From NCBI GenBank assembly GCA_947492905.1, contig CANLOL010000001.1, forward strand, positions 1,590,578 through 1,654,577: a DNA stretch of 64,000 bases, given 5' to 3'. Source of the DNA: an uncultured Sphingorhabdus sp. GTDB taxonomy: Bacteria > Pseudomonadota > Alphaproteobacteria > Sphingomonadales > Sphingomonadaceae. This document shows, piece by piece, positions 1 through 9,077 of the stretch; within the stretch, counting starts at the first letter, position 1; each line of letters opens with the position of its first letter. The notes under the pieces are model-generated. The model did no database searches and had not been told where the DNA came from. It was given only the letters and a program-made list of their open reading frames with translations. A program made the position numbers and the translations under genes.

Positions 1-117
1 GATCGCGATTCCAATACGATCGAAGTTTTTGTGACCCGTATCCGCAAGAAATTAGGACAAGAAGTAATCTCTACCATAAGAGGTCTTGGTTATAGCCTAG
101 AAGATCCTGAAGCATGA
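1..117 (+). CDS. OmpR/PhoB-family response regulator, C-terminal fragment
   Basis: The window opens inside this gene; only the last 38 codons are present, ending at a TGA at 115-117. The fragment reads as the end of a winged-helix DNA-binding domain: [15 protein letters not shown] is the recognition-helix and wing region, and TIRGLGYSL is the closing hairpin typical of OmpR/PhoB regulators. It lies 34 bp upstream of a membrane sensor kinase on the same strand, so the two probably form a two-component pair of the PhoP/PhoQ type. The receiver domain lies outside the window and the signal cannot be named. Confidence 0.9.
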   Translation, partial: DRDSNTIEVFVTRIRKKLGQEVISTIRGLGYSLEDPEA

Positions 118-151
118 TAATCTAGCGATATGAAAAGTTTGCGTAAATCAT

Positions 152-1537
152 ATGTGGGGGGTTAATACAAAACCCCAAGATGAAAATCTGGAGCCTAGAG
201 GCAAGGGTTCTCTCAGCGGCCGGATGATCTTTATCGCGGCGGCTTGGATTACATTGCTCTTGTTAATTGGTGGTATCGCGCTTGATCGTGTTCTCGTCAA
301 TAATGTCAGCAAAAATTTCGATGACCAATTAGAATATGTTCTGACCGCTATGATTGCGACAGCAGAAATCGGGCCTGATGGTGAGGTTCGAATGAGCCGT
401 GCTTTGGGCGATCAAAGGTTTCTTGAACCCAATAGTGGCTTTTATTGGCAAATTAGCGGCAAAGATGTTCCCGACTTTCCATCCTATTCGCTGTGGGATA
501 GGAGCATTGATCCCAAATTAGAAGAGAGCGATTATGAGGTTAATATTCGCGAAAGCGATGAATTTGCTGAAACGAGATTACGCATTGCAGAGCAATCTAC
601 ATTATTGCCCGGTTCTGATATAGAATGGAAATTCATGGTAGCGCAAAGCCGAGATAGCCTCGATGCGCAAATAAGCACATTACGATCCACATTGATAATC
701 AGCTTTTTATTATTGGCTCTAGGATTGCTTATCTTAGCCGCTTTGCAGACGCTATATGGCTTATGGCCGATGCGATATGTAAGGCGCGCAATTTCGGAAA
801 TGCGCAGCGGTCAAAAAAATCGTGTGACCGATGAATTGCCAATCGAAGTAATGCCGATGGTGACCGAGTTAAATGAACTGCTCGATCATAATGAAAAGCA
901 AGCCGAAGAGGCGCGGCGCCATGCTGGTAATTTGGCACATGCGCTCAAAACTCCGCTTACTGTGATAATGAACAGCGCAACGGCACAATCTGACGATTTA
1001 GCAGCGACAGTTATACGCGAAGCAACGACAATGCGTCGACAGGTTGACCACCATTTGGCACGTGCCAGAGCAGTAGGACGCCGCGCGCATAGTCAGAGCA
1101 GAACTAAGATATGGGCATCGCTCGAATCTGTTGAGCGCGCTGTTGGGCGATTATATCCGCAAACGCGATTGGATATGACGGGCGATGAAGAATTAGAAGC
1201 CACTATGGAGCGTCAAGATTTGGATGAATTGCTGGGTAATCTCATTGAAAATGCTGCGAAGTATGGCGGCGGCAGTGTGTTTGTGACAGTCGTAGATGGC
1301 GGGCAATTTGCCGAAGTTGAGGTGGAAGATGATGGCAATGGAATCCCCGAAGATGAACGCGAAAAGATATTTGATCGCGGCGCGCGCCTTGATACCGGAA
1401 AGCCCGGAACAGGTCTAGGTTTGGCCATTGTTCGCGATGTCGTAGAGATATATGGCGGCAGCGTAGGATTAGAAGAAAGTGAAGATATGGGGGGCTTATT
1501 GGTTAGGCTGAAAATACCAAAGCCGCCAAAGCGTTAA
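152..1537 (+). CDS. PhoQ-like membrane sensor histidine kinase
   Basis: This is the probable partner of the regulator just upstream. The 461-residue protein has a transmembrane helix at about 26-47, a periplasmic sensor region at about 50-178, a second helix at about 181-203, a linker resembling HAMP, and a cytoplasmic kinase core. The phosphoacceptor is H263 in NLAHALKTPLTV, a PhoQ-like H-box. The ATPase domain shows an N-box (NLIENAAKYG), a G1 box (DDGNGIPEDE) and a G2 box (GTGLGLAIV). The first ATG at 152 has no clear Shine-Dalgarno sequence; the ATG at 224 (MIFIAAAW) is a possible shorter start directly before the first helix. The ligand is unknown; the PhoQ likeness rests on the H-box only. 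Confidence 0.9.
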   Translation: MWGVNTKPQDENLEPRGKGSLSGRMIFIAAAWITLLLLIGGIALDRVLVNNVSKNFDDQLEYVLTAMIATAEIGPDGEVRMSRALGDQRFLEPNSGFYWQISGKDVPDFPSYSLWDRSIDPKLEESDYEVNIRESDEFAETRLRIAEQSTLLPGSDIEWKFMVAQSRDSLDAQISTLRSTLIISFLLLALGLLILAALQTLYGLWPMRYVRRAISEMRSGQKNRVTDELPIEVMPMVTELNELLDHNEKQAEEARRHAGNLAHALKTPLTVIMNSATAQSDDLAATVIREATTMRRQVDHHLARARAVGRRAHSQSRTKIWASLESVERAVGRLYPQTRLDMTGDEELEATMERQDLDELLGNLIENAAKYGGGSVFVTVVDGGQFAEVEVEDDGNGIPEDEREKIFDRGARLDTGKPGTGLGLAIVRDVVEIYGGSVGLEESEDMGGLLVRLKIPKPPKR

Positions 1538-1555
1538 GCTAATTTATAAAACCAC

Positions 1556-1879
1556 TCAGCCATCATCACGGATTTTTTGGTGGTGGCGAATGACTTCATC
1601 GATGATGAATCTCAAAAATTTCTCTGTAAAATCAGGGTCTAAATTCGCATTATTCGCCAATTGACGCAAGCGAGCAATTTGCTCTTCTTCCCGATTTGGA
1701 TCGGCTGGCGGTAATGCAGTTTCCGCTTTATAGCGGCCCACAGCTTGGGTGATTTTGAAACGTTCGGCGAGCATAAAAACTAGAGCAGCATCAATATTAT
1801 CGATGCTACTGCGAAATTGCTCTAATCTATTTTCAGCTGTTTTTTCAGGCTTTATTTTTGACATATAATTGCAATGCAT
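1556..1879 (-). CDS. AroQ-type chorismate mutase
   Basis: The 107-residue, all-helical protein should convert chorismate to prephenate on the way to phenylalanine and tyrosine. The monofunctional AroQ layout is visible: a first helix with RSSIDNIDAALVFMLAERF (about residues 23-41), then KITQAVGRYKAE with the active-site Arg/Lys pair, and a long C-terminal helix FLRFIIDEVIRHHQ. The start is uncertain: the ATG at 1879 gives MHCNYMSKIK and a second in-frame ATG at 1864 gives MSKIKPEK; neither has an obvious ribosome binding site. The gene is convergent with the kinase gene and divergent from the polyprenyl synthase gene. Confidence 0.85.
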   Translation of the reverse strand: MHCNYMSKIKPEKTAENRLEQFRSSIDNIDAALVFMLAERFKITQAVGRYKAETALPPADPNREEEQIARLRQLANNANLDPDFTEKFLRFIIDEVIRHHQKIRDDG

Positions 1880-1974
1880 ATTTTAACGCTTTTGGACAAG
1901 CAAAATACAATATCAATCTTTACTTTTTCAATTAATATCTTGCTTTTGAAGGCGGAAATTGGCACTAACACTGC

Positions 1975-2997
1975 ATGAGCGCGACTATTCACCACATCAA
2001 TGGCGATGATAATATATCTCCCCCTTCATTAGAAAATATGATGAAATTGGTGGCTCCGGAATTAAACCGTGTGAATGCAGTTATTTTGGACAGAATGCAG
2101 TCCGAAATCCCGCTTATTCCTGAACTAGCAGGCCATTTAATTGCTGGCGGAGGCAAGCGTTTACGCCCTATGCTGACATTGGCTTCGGGTCGATTGCTGG
2201 ATTATTCTGGGGATAGGCACCATAAATTATCAGCGGCTGTAGAATTTATTCATACTGCTACATTATTGCATGATGATGTTGTAGATGGCAGCGACATGCG
2301 GCGCGGCAAAACTGCGGCCAATTTAATTTTCGGTAATCCCGCTGCCGTATTGGTTGGAGACTTTTTATTCAGCCGCTCTTTTGAACTTATGGTCGAAGAT
2401 GGCTCGCTTAAAGTATTGAAGATATTATCAAATGCTTCAGCAGTCATAGCCGAAGGTGAGGTTAATCAGCTTACCGCGCAACGCCAAATATCGACAGGCG
2501 AAGAACAATATTTGGAAATTATCAGCGCAAAGACAGCCGTTTTATTCGCTGCCGCTTGTAAAATAGCGGCCGTAGTCGCCGAGAGCGGTGAAGAGTCCGA
2601 AAAAGCATTGGGCGCTTATGGCCGTAATCTCGGTATTGCCTTTCAATTGGTGGATGATGCGATTGATTATGTTTCTGACGAAGAAACTATGGGCAAATCC
2701 ACCGGCGATGATTTTCGCGATGGCAAAATCACATTGCCCGTAATTTTGGCGCATAGCCGCGGTAATGATGAAGAGAAGAAATTTTGGAAAGATGCCATGC
2801 TTGGCCACCGCGTGCGGGATGAAGACCTTATTCACGCGCGTCATTTGCTAAAAAAACATAATGCGATTGATGATACAATAGCACGGGCGCGCCATTATGG
2901 GCGTATTGCGATTGATAGCATTTCATCCTTTCCGGATAGCAATGCCAAATCAGCCATGGTTGAAGCCGTTAAATTTGCAATAGCACGCGCTTACTAA
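1975..2997 (+). CDS. ispB: Polyprenyl (octaprenyl/decaprenyl-type) diphosphate synthase
   Basis: This trans-prenyltransferase extends farnesyl diphosphate with isopentenyl units to make the side chain of ubiquinone. At 340 residues it has the usual length of long-chain synthases. Visible motifs are GGGKRLRP (about 58-65), which binds isopentenyl diphosphate, the first aspartate-rich motif DDVVD (100-104) followed by MRRG, and the second motif DDAID (227-231). Chain length cannot be read from the sequence; many sphingomonads make Q10, so a decaprenyl product is possible. The gene is followed after 4 bp by hrpB on the same strand. The exact N-terminus is not fixed, because ATGATG at 2038 could also serve. 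Confidence 0.9.
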   Translation: MSATIHHINGDDNISPPSLENMMKLVAPELNRVNAVILDRMQSEIPLIPELAGHLIAGGGKRLRPMLTLASGRLLDYSGDRHHKLSAAVEFIHTATLLHDDVVDGSDMRRGKTAANLIFGNPAAVLVGDFLFSRSFELMVEDGSLKVLKILSNASAVIAEGEVNQLTAQRQISTGEEQYLEIISAKTAVLFAAACKIAAVVAESGEESEKALGAYGRNLGIAFQLVDDAIDYVSDEETMGKSTGDDFRDGKITLPVILAHSRGNDEEKKFWKDAMLGHRVRDEDLIHARHLLKKHNAIDDTIARARHYGRIAIDSISSFPDSNAKSAMVEAVKFAIARAY

Positions 2998-3001
2998 TCC
3001 T

Positions 3002-5443
3002 ATGACGCTTCCAATAGCGGCCATATTGGATGATCTGCTCTCATCTCTAGAGAAAAATTCTAATGCTGTTTTAATTGCGCCGCCCGGTGCAGGCAAAACC
3101 ACCAATGTCGCGCCAGCTTTAATGCATCAGAGCTGGGCAGAGGGACAGATATTACTCTTATCCCCCAGAAGGTTAGCAACCCGTATGGCGGCCCATTATA
3201 TCGCCAAGCAATGCGGGGAAGAGGTCGGCAAAACCATAGGCTATATGACGCGCGGCGATAGTAAATTAAGCGCAGATAATAAAATCATCGTTATGACCGA
3301 GGGTATCTTCCTGAACAAAATCATCAATGACCCAGAGCTATCAGGGGTCTCTGCTGTTTTGTTCGATGAAGTGCATGAGCGTAGTTTGGATAGTGATTTT
3401 GGACTGGCTCTTGCTTTGGAAGCGCAAACAGCATTTAGGCCTGATATGCGTTTGGTTGCTATGTCGGCGACCTTAGATGGTGAGCGATTTGTCAATATTA
3501 TGGGGGATGCTCCTTTATTTCAGAGCGAAGGCAAATCTTATCCACTGAATATTCATTATTTGGGCCGCAGGATAGAGCGCTCTATAGAAGAGGATATAGC
3601 AGGGCAATTAAAGGCAATTGTTCGCGATTATGAAGGTGATATTTTAATATTCTTACCCGGTGCTAGAGAGATAGACTGGCTCGCTAATTTACTGCCAGAA
3701 TATCCCAATATAGAAGTGCATAAATTACATAGTAATATTGACCAAGCGTCTCAACGCAAAGCGGTGCAACGAGCAGAAAATGGGCCAAGAAAAATCATCT
3801 TAGCAACCAATATTGCTGAAACTAGCCTTACTATTGATGGTGTGCGCATTGTAATCGATAGCGGCTTAGTGCGCCATGCTCATTATAATAGAGCGGCCAA
3901 TATCACCCAACTCGTCACTGAGAAATCAAGCTTGGCTTCGGCTGTGCAGCGTGCAGGACGTGCCGCAAGGCAAGGCGAGGGGCATGCATTTCGATTATGG
4001 TTGGAAGCTGCCAATGGCGGTTTGCCGCAATTTGACCCACCCGAGATATTAGAGTGCGATTTATCATCATTGGTGCTCAATTGTGCGATTTGGGGGGAAT
4101 ATGATCCAGCGCAATTATCTTGGCTCGATGAACCGCCGTCCGTTGGCATAATATTAGCGCGCAAACAATTATCATCGTTAAATTTATTTGATAAAAGCGG
4201 CTTTATCACACCAATGGGGAGCGCTGTCTCGCAATTGCCCATGCCGCCGCATTTGGCCAATATGTTGTTATTAGCATCTGACAAAGAAACGGCCGCTATG
4301 CTGATTGCTATGGTGCAAGAGCATGGTTTGGGCGGACGTGATGTCGATATTGAGATGCGTCTGCAAAGAACCAAAGCGGATAGATCAGCCCGCGCGCAGT
4401 CAATATGTAATATGGCGAAGCGATGGAGTAAAGCTGCGCAGAAAATTGTCAAATCAGCGCATATTGAACCTATAGAAATGCAGAGCATAGGCGCGATGAT
4501 AGCCTATGCCTTTCCCGATAGGGTGGCAAAGCGCCAAGATAGCAAGGGAGAGAATTGGCTGGGCGCTGGGGGCAAACGTTATTTTCTTGATGTTGAGCGA
4601 TCCCCAGAATTAGCCCAGCAGGAATGGATTGCTATTTCAGATGTTCAAGGGGCATCTTCTAAAACGCGCATAGCATCTGCGGCGGTGATTGGTTTTGATA
4701 CGATAGAGGCAATGTTTACTGATAAAATCTCAGAAACCATTGCGGTCAAGCATGATATGAAACAAGACCGCATAGACGCAGGTTATGAGCGCAAACTCGG
4801 CAATATAGTGATTGCAAAAGGCAGCAGCAGCCAGATTGAGGATGCTAGGATTGCAGATGCATTATTGGCTTCTGTTCGGGACAATGGACTTTCAATATTG
4901 CCATGGTCAAAGCAATCATTGGCTCTGATGCAGCGTGCGCAATATGCGGGTGAACAGGCGATTGCTGACATTATATTGCATGAAGAATTAGAGGATTGGT
5001 TGCTGCCCATAGTGACAGGAAAGCGCCGCATTGCGCATATTGACCCAACCTCTTTGCATCAAGCGCTAGAGCTTCGCCTTGGATGGGATGGGATGCAGCG
5101 CATTAAAGCATCGGCGCCTTCGCATTTCATAACCAGCGAGGGCAAATATCCAATTGATTATAGTGCAGAGGGCGGGCCAACTGCTCAGCTGCGCGTGCAG
5201 GCTCTTTTTGGGGTTTCTGAGCATCCGACTATTGGCAAAGATAGAATTGCCCTATTGCTCAGTCTGACATCTCCTGCGGGAAGGCCGATACAAACAACGC
5301 GAAATTTACCAGAATTTTGGCAAGGAAGCTGGCATGATGTCGCCAAAGAGATGCGCGGACGCTATCCCAAACATCATTGGCCTGATGACCCTGTAAATGC
5401 CAATGCTAGCCTCAAAACGAAAAAGCGGCAAAATCTAAAATGA
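3002..5443 (+). CDS. hrpB: ATP-dependent RNA helicase HrpB
   Basis: This is an 813-residue DExH-box helicase of the HrpA/HrpB group, matching the usual HrpB length of about 810-840. Walker A is PPGAGKT (27-33), motif II is DEVH (122-125) inside LFDEVHERSLDSDF, motif III is MSATLDG, and motif VI is QRAGRAARQGEGHAFRLW. The C-terminal part contains the HrpB-specific domain, with YPIDYSAEGGPTAQLRVQALFG near residues 716-740. The cellular role of HrpB is poorly defined and RNA processing is assumed from the family. The start lies 4 bp after the synthase stop, so the two genes are probably cotranscribed. Confidence 0.93.
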   Translation: MTLPIAAILDDLLSSLEKNSNAVLIAPPGAGKTTNVAPALMHQSWAEGQILLLSPRRLATRMAAHYIAKQCGEEVGKTIGYMTRGDSKLSADNKIIVMTEGIFLNKIINDPELSGVSAVLFDEVHERSLDSDFGLALALEAQTAFRPDMRLVAMSATLDGERFVNIMGDAPLFQSEGKSYPLNIHYLGRRIERSIEEDIAGQLKAIVRDYEGDILIFLPGAREIDWLANLLPEYPNIEVHKLHSNIDQASQRKAVQRAENGPRKIILATNIAETSLTIDGVRIVIDSGLVRHAHYNRAANITQLVTEKSSLASAVQRAGRAARQGEGHAFRLWLEAANGGLPQFDPPEILECDLSSLVLNCAIWGEYDPAQLSWLDEPPSVGIILARKQLSSLNLFDKSGFITPMGSAVSQLPMPPHLANMLLLASDKETAAMLIAMVQEHGLGGRDVDIEMRLQRTKADRSARAQSICNMAKRWSKAAQKIVKSAHIEPIEMQSIGAMIAYAFPDRVAKRQDSKGENWLGAGGKRYFLDVERSPELAQQEWIAISDVQGASSKTRIASAAVIGFDTIEAMFTDKISETIAVKHDMKQDRIDAGYERKLGNIVIAKGSSSQIEDARIADALLASVRDNGLSILPWSKQSLALMQRAQYAGEQAIADIILHEELEDWLLPIVTGKRRIAHIDPTSLHQALELRLGWDGMQRIKASAPSHFITSEGKYPIDYSAEGGPTAQLRVQALFGVSEHPTIGKDRIALLLSLTSPAGRPIQTTRNLPEFWQGSWHDVAKEMRGRYPKHHWPDDPVNANASLKTKKRQNLK

Positions 5444-5519
5444 AACTGACGTGCTAAACTCTTGACGATGCGCTATGTTTTCGGGCAGAGGGTTTGCATC
5501 AATATCAGAGGAAAAGACG

Positions 5520-5798
5520 ATGTCTGCACGTATATATCAACAACCAAAAAATGCGATGCAATCTGGCAGAGCGAATAGTAATAAATGGGTTTTGGAATAT
5601 ATGCCATCTGATCGCAAAGTTGCTGATCCGCTTACGGGGTGGGCAGGCTCTAGCGATACTGACCAACAGATAAAGTTGCAATTTGATAGTTTGGAAGCGG
5701 CGCAATCCTATTGCAAAGATAAAAATATTGAGCATGATGTTATTGCTACTCCCAATAAGACGCTAAAAATTCAGGCCTATTCGGATAATTTTGGTTAA
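5520..5798 (+). CDS. NDUFS4-like accessory subunit of respiratory complex I
   Basis: This 92-residue soluble protein belongs to the ETC complex I subunit conserved region family, the bacterial relatives of mitochondrial NDUFS4. Typical stretches are ARIYQQPKNAMQSGRA, KWVLEYMP, DPLTGWAGSSDT, QIKLQFDSLEAAQSYC and the C-terminal KIQAYSDNFG. The family is known as a supernumerary subunit in alphaproteobacterial NADH dehydrogenase and stabilises its peripheral arm. An upstream in-frame ATG at 5475 exists, but AGAGGA at 5507-5512 sits 7 bp before the ATG at 5520, and family homology begins there, so I chose 5520. It is encoded away from the nuo operon. Confidence 0.88.
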   Translation: MSARIYQQPKNAMQSGRANSNKWVLEYMPSDRKVADPLTGWAGSSDTDQQIKLQFDSLEAAQSYCKDKNIEHDVIATPNKTLKIQAYSDNFG

Positions 5799-5800
5799 AT

Positions 5801-6322
5801 TCATTCTGCTAATAAATAGGCGCTCAGCAGCAAAAATATCTTGCCATCCAGCGCAATACCCGCATTTTGTTTTTGTGCGATAAATTCGCGCACTAGATTA
5901 AGCGGTACGCGGTGAACGATGATATTTTCATCATCTACGCCGCCGCCATCAGATATTTTGGATAATCCTCTTGCGCGAACCAAAGTAAAAGATTCGCTGA
6001 CCATGCCGGGCGATGAGTAATATTCACCAAGATTTTCTAATGTATCTGCACGATAGCCCGTTTCTTCTTCTAACTCTCGGCTGGCGGCTAATAATACATC
6101 TTCTTGGGCATCTTGATCGCCGACTAAGCCTGCTGGTAATTCAATGCAATTTTTACCAATGGGCACTCTATATTGTTCAACCAAAATGATATGCCCATCA
6201 TCAATAGCGATGATAACGGTTGCGGATATATTATTGGGGCGGCTAACATATTCCCATTTGCCATCTTTAACGGCGGTAATATATTTTCCCTGCCACATTA
6301 TTTCAGCTCTATTATCGGCCAT
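5801..6322 (-). CDS. Nudix hydrolase, ADP-ribose pyrophosphatase-like
   Basis: This 173-residue protein should hydrolyse a nucleoside diphosphate linked to another moiety. The Nudix box is complete: G at about 68, five residues, E, seven residues, then RELEEETGY, which fits GX5EX7REUXEEXGU exactly. Upstream ELPAGLVGD and downstream EYYSSPGMVSESF resemble the ADP-ribose/GDP-mannose pyrophosphatase subgroup, where SSPGMS is common. The start codon overlaps the stop of the upstream TPM gene as TAATG at 6324-6320, which implies translational coupling. The actual substrate is inferred only from subgroup resemblance. Confidence 0.88.
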   Translation of the reverse strand: MADNRAEIMWQGKYITAVKDGKWEYVSRPNNISATVIIAIDDGHIILVEQYRVPIGKNCIELPAGLVGDQDAQEDVLLAASRELEEETGYRADTLENLGEYYSSPGMVSESFTLVRARGLSKISDGGGVDDENIIVHRVPLNLVREFIAQKQNAGIALDGKIFLLLSAYLLAE

Positions 6323-7014
6323 TATAATTCGATCAATTTATCGGGTAATTCATTAAAATCATCATCGCTTTTTGGGAAATGTTCGCTCAATATTATACCA
6401 ATTTGCTCGACGGCTTCTGATATGCCTTGGCCAGGATTTCCTGCTTTGACATTTTTGATAAGCAATTGCATCGTATCACCCCATTTCTCTGGACCAACCA
6501 AAGAATTAATTGCAGCATCGGCAACTATTTCTGCACGATGCTCTGCCATAGAGAGATAGATTAATATCCCCGTTCTACCGACAGTCTTGCTCTCTGTACC
6601 AACACGAAACAATTCGATTGCGCGCTCTTTACTGCGCTGTGATTTAATCCAAGGGGGCGTCAGAAACATGAGCGCAGGTTGCCATTTCAGAAACAACCAA
6701 ACACCCAGAAATTTTAATGCACCAATGGTTGTGATGAACCATGCAAATTCCCCATAGCCGATGACATTATCCCATCCACCAAGGAAATAATCTAATGTAG
6801 ATAGATAGATGGAAGGAAAAAATGCTGTAAAGCTCATAGCGATAAAGGACGCAATTGCGGCCCAAGCAAGGGCTACATCTTTATAGTCATCGGATTCTGC
6901 TGCCGCAATGGTGACGATTTCACCATTAGAGCTTTCTTCTGCTTTGCTCACTGCTGCGCTAACTAGCTCATGATCAGCTTCGCTTAGATTATTAACTTTA
7001 CGCGCCATTACCAT
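6322..7014 (-). CDS. TPM-domain membrane protein
   Basis: The protein (230 residues from the ATG at 7014) has a split TPM domain: an N-terminal part with SSNGEIVTIAAAESDDYKDVALAWAAI (given here as about residues 33-58), membrane segments at about 55-75 and 90-110, and a C-terminal half with VGRTGILIYLSMAEHRAEIVAD followed by DAINSLVGPEKW-like sequence. This fits the TPM_phosphatase family found beside LemA genes, whose biochemical role in bacteria is unsettled. An ATG at 7008 (MARKVNN) overlaps the upstream stop as TAATG and has a G-rich stretch before it, so the real start may be six bases further in. It is the third gene of a lemA-TPM-TPM operon. Confidence 0.85.
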   Translation of the reverse strand: MVMARKVNNLSEADHELVSAAVSKAEESSNGEIVTIAAAESDDYKDVALAWAAIASFIAMSFTAFFPSIYLSTLDYFLGGWDNVIGYGEFAWFITTIGALKFLGVWLFLKWQPALMFLTPPWIKSQRSKERAIELFRVGTESKTVGRTGILIYLSMAEHRAEIVADAAINSLVGPEKWGDTMQLLIKNVKAGNPGQGISEAVEQIGIILSEHFPKSDDDFNELPDKLIEL

Positions 7015-7859
7015 CCCCCCGATGCGCCTCCGCCGCCGAATCCGCCGCCGCCGAAACCACCAAAGCCCCCGCCGCCGAATCCACCGCCGAAACCGCCAGA
7101 ACTTCCGCCGCTGCCAAACCCGTCACCGCCAATACCGCTTCCCCATATCACAATGGGCAATCCGCTATCATCATAATGACGCTCGCCTTTTGCTCGGCGC
7201 AGCATGGGTAATATGACGACGAAAATGATAAACAGCCAGAATATTAAATTCCAAATACGGCCTGATTTTTTATCATTACGAGCTTCGGTTGCTGCTTGCT
7301 TAGCAAGCTCTGCTGCTTCTTCTGGTGGCAATAATAATTGTGATCCTATCGCATCAACACCTGCATTAATACCAGCAAACATATTACCAGCTTTAAATTC
7401 AGGCGTAATTTGTTGGCGGATGATTTGACCAGAAAGACCATCGGTAATGATACCTTCTAATCCATAACCCACTTCGATCCGCATTTTGCGCTCATTAGGT
7501 GCAATAATAAGTAATATACCATCATCAGCGCCTTCATTACCTACGCCCCATGCACGGCCTAATTGATAGCCATAATCAGCGATATCATAGCCTTGTAAAT
7601 CACTGATAGTTGCTACTGCAAATTCACGATTGGATTGCGCTTTTAGGGCTTCTAATTTTTGGCTTAGCTGCGCCTCTTCTTCAGGCGATAATATATTGGC
7701 CTGATCGACCACAAAGCCAGTGGGTTCAGGAAAATTTTGAGCATGAGCGGCCGAAAAATTAGCAAGACTTACGCTGGCAAATATGAAAGCCATTATCACA
7801 AAAAATGATGATAAGGACTTTCTAATTTGCCTATTGTCGATTGTGCTGAAATCCATCAC
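7008..7859 (-). CDS. Secreted/membrane TPM-domain protein with glycine-rich tail (YgcG-like)
   Basis: The 283-residue protein has an N-terminal signal peptide ending near SAAHAQ (about residue 41), a TPM domain at about 45-170 with VVDQANILSPEEEAQL, ILLIIAPNERKMRIEVGYGLEG and DGLSGQII, a transmembrane helix at about 203-221 (IWNLIFWLFIIFVVILP), and a tail of about 45 residues made almost only of Gly, Phe and Ser. This is the architecture of E. coli YgcG and related proteins, often paired with LemA. The TPM domain faces the periplasm and the Gly-rich tail should be cytoplasmic. It starts 2 bp after the lemA stop. Confidence 0.88.
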   Translation of the reverse strand: MMDFSTIDNRQIRKSLSSFFVIMAFIFASVSLANFSAAHAQNFPEPTGFVVDQANILSPEEEAQLSQKLEALKAQSNREFAVATISDLQGYDIADYGYQLGRAWGVGNEGADDGILLIIAPNERKMRIEVGYGLEGIITDGLSGQIIRQQITPEFKAGNMFAGINAGVDAIGSQLLLPPEEAAELAKQAATEARNDKKSGRIWNLIFWLFIIFVVILPMLRRAKGERHYDDSGLPIVIWGSGIGGDGFGSGGSSGGFGGGFGGGGFGGFGGGGFGGGGASGGW

Positions 7860-7861
7860 TA

Positions 7862-8464
7862 TTAATTGGTTAGATCAATTTTAGGAGCTTCCTCAGCATT
7901 GGCTGCGGTTGCTCTGAAGGGAACCAATGGTTCTGCACCATGAATGACTTTTGCCCCAATCGCATCAGGAAAGGTTCTGATAGTAGTATTATATTTTTGC
8001 ACAGCATCATTATAATCGCGGCGCGCAATGTTTATACGGTTTTCAGTGCCTTCGATTTGATCTTGAAATTTCAAATAAGATTCATTTGATCTCAGCTCTG
8101 GATAGCGCTCCACTATTACGCGCATACCAGATAAAGCTTGGGTAAGGCCATCTTGAGCTTGTTGAAACTGTGCGATTTTCGAAGCATCGGATAAATTAGC
8201 GCTGCTAGCATCTACATTGATGGATGTAGCTTTTGCGCGGGCTTCGGTGACGCCAATCAATACGTCTTTTTCTTGTTGAGACACGCCTTTAACGACTTCT
8301 GCTAAATTGGGAATGAGATCAGCACGGCGCTGATAAGAAGCTTCTACATCTGCCCAAGCAGCTTTAACGGCTTCTTCTTGAGTGGGAACGCTGTTGATAC
8401 CGCAAGCCGATAGAGAAAGCGCCATAGTGCTGGCTAAAGCTAATTTTGTAAATTTATGTTTCAT
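7862..8464 (-). CDS. lemA: LemA family lipoprotein
   Basis: This 200-residue LemA protein forms long antiparallel helices on the periplasmic side. I set the start at the ATG at 8464 (MKHKFTKL) because AGAGGA lies 7 bp upstream and a signal sequence follows at once; a longer frame to 8557 adds 31 residues without a binding site. The lipobox LSAC puts the acylated cysteine at residue 21, so the mature protein is probably a lipoprotein. Conserved LemA sequence includes QRRADLIPNLAEVVKGV and ERYPELRSNESYLKFQDQIEGTE (quoted in part: YPELRSNESYLKFQ). LemA function is unresolved, but operons with TPM proteins are common. Confidence 0.9.
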   Translation of the reverse strand: MKHKFTKLALASTMALSLSACGINSVPTQEEAVKAAWADVEASYQRRADLIPNLAEVVKGVSQQEKDVLIGVTEARAKATSINVDASSANLSDASKIAQFQQAQDGLTQALSGMRVIVERYPELRSNESYLKFQDQIEGTENRINIARRDYNDAVQKYNTTIRTFPDAIGAKVIHGAEPLVPFRATAANAEEAPKIDLTN

Positions 8465-8597
8465 TAGGTATCCTCTATAGTATTTTGGTAAAAAACGCAC
8501 TAACAACAAGATAAGATAGTGAGGCGTTAATTTCAATAAGCACATCAAAATAATCACTATTGAGTATATATTAGAACCATGTTTAGGGGGAAATTAA

Positions 8598-9011
8598 ATG
8601 TTAGGCGAATTTAAAGAATTTATTTTAAAGGGCAATGTGTTGGATTTGGCCGTTGCGGTTATTATCGGGGCAGCATTTGCTACTATTACAACATCATTAA
8701 CCGGCGACATTATTATGCCGTTGGTATCTGCTATTTTTGGCGTTCCAGATTTTAACAACATGTTTATTTTATTGGCAGATGCACCAGAAGGTATTGATGC
8801 CACTAATTATGCAGCATTAAAAGAAGCAGGCGTTCCGATGCTTGGTTGGGGTGCATTCTTAACGGTTGTGATTAATTTCATAATCTTAGCCTTCATCATT
8901 TTCATGATTGTAAGAGCAGCCAATAAAGCTATGCCAAAGGAAGAAGAAGCTCCTGCTGGTCCTAGCGAAGTTGATCTATTGACTGAAATCCGTGACAGCT
9001 TGAAAAAATAA
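8598..9011 (+). CDS. mscL: Large-conductance mechanosensitive channel MscL
   Basis: This 137-residue inner membrane channel releases solutes on hypo-osmotic shock. The N-terminal amphipathic helix and TM1 read EFKEFILKGNVLDLAVAV and IIGAAFATITTSL, the classical MscL signature. TM2 is at about residues 75-100 (AFLTVVINFIILAFIIFMIV), followed by a charged cytoplasmic bundle ending DLLTEIRDSLKK. AGGGGGAAATTAA upstream of the ATG gives a strong ribosome binding site. It is divergent from lemA and appears to be a single-gene unit. Confidence 0.95.
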   Translation: MLGEFKEFILKGNVLDLAVAVIIGAAFATITTSLTGDIIMPLVSAIFGVPDFNNMFILLADAPEGIDATNYAALKEAGVPMLGWGAFLTVVINFIILAFIIFMIVRAANKAMPKEEEAPAGPSEVDLLTEIRDSLKK

Positions 9012-9077
9012 GCATCTGCGATCATTAATTTATGCTATATGATTGCGCCTTGTGTAATCCTATAGCATAGAGACTTA

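Noticed and set aside
3883-4488. 201-codon open frame antisense to hrpB
   Set aside because: It lies wholly inside the well-supported hrpB, has no binding site, and its composition (many Ser, Cys, Asn) is that of a complementary-strand shadow.
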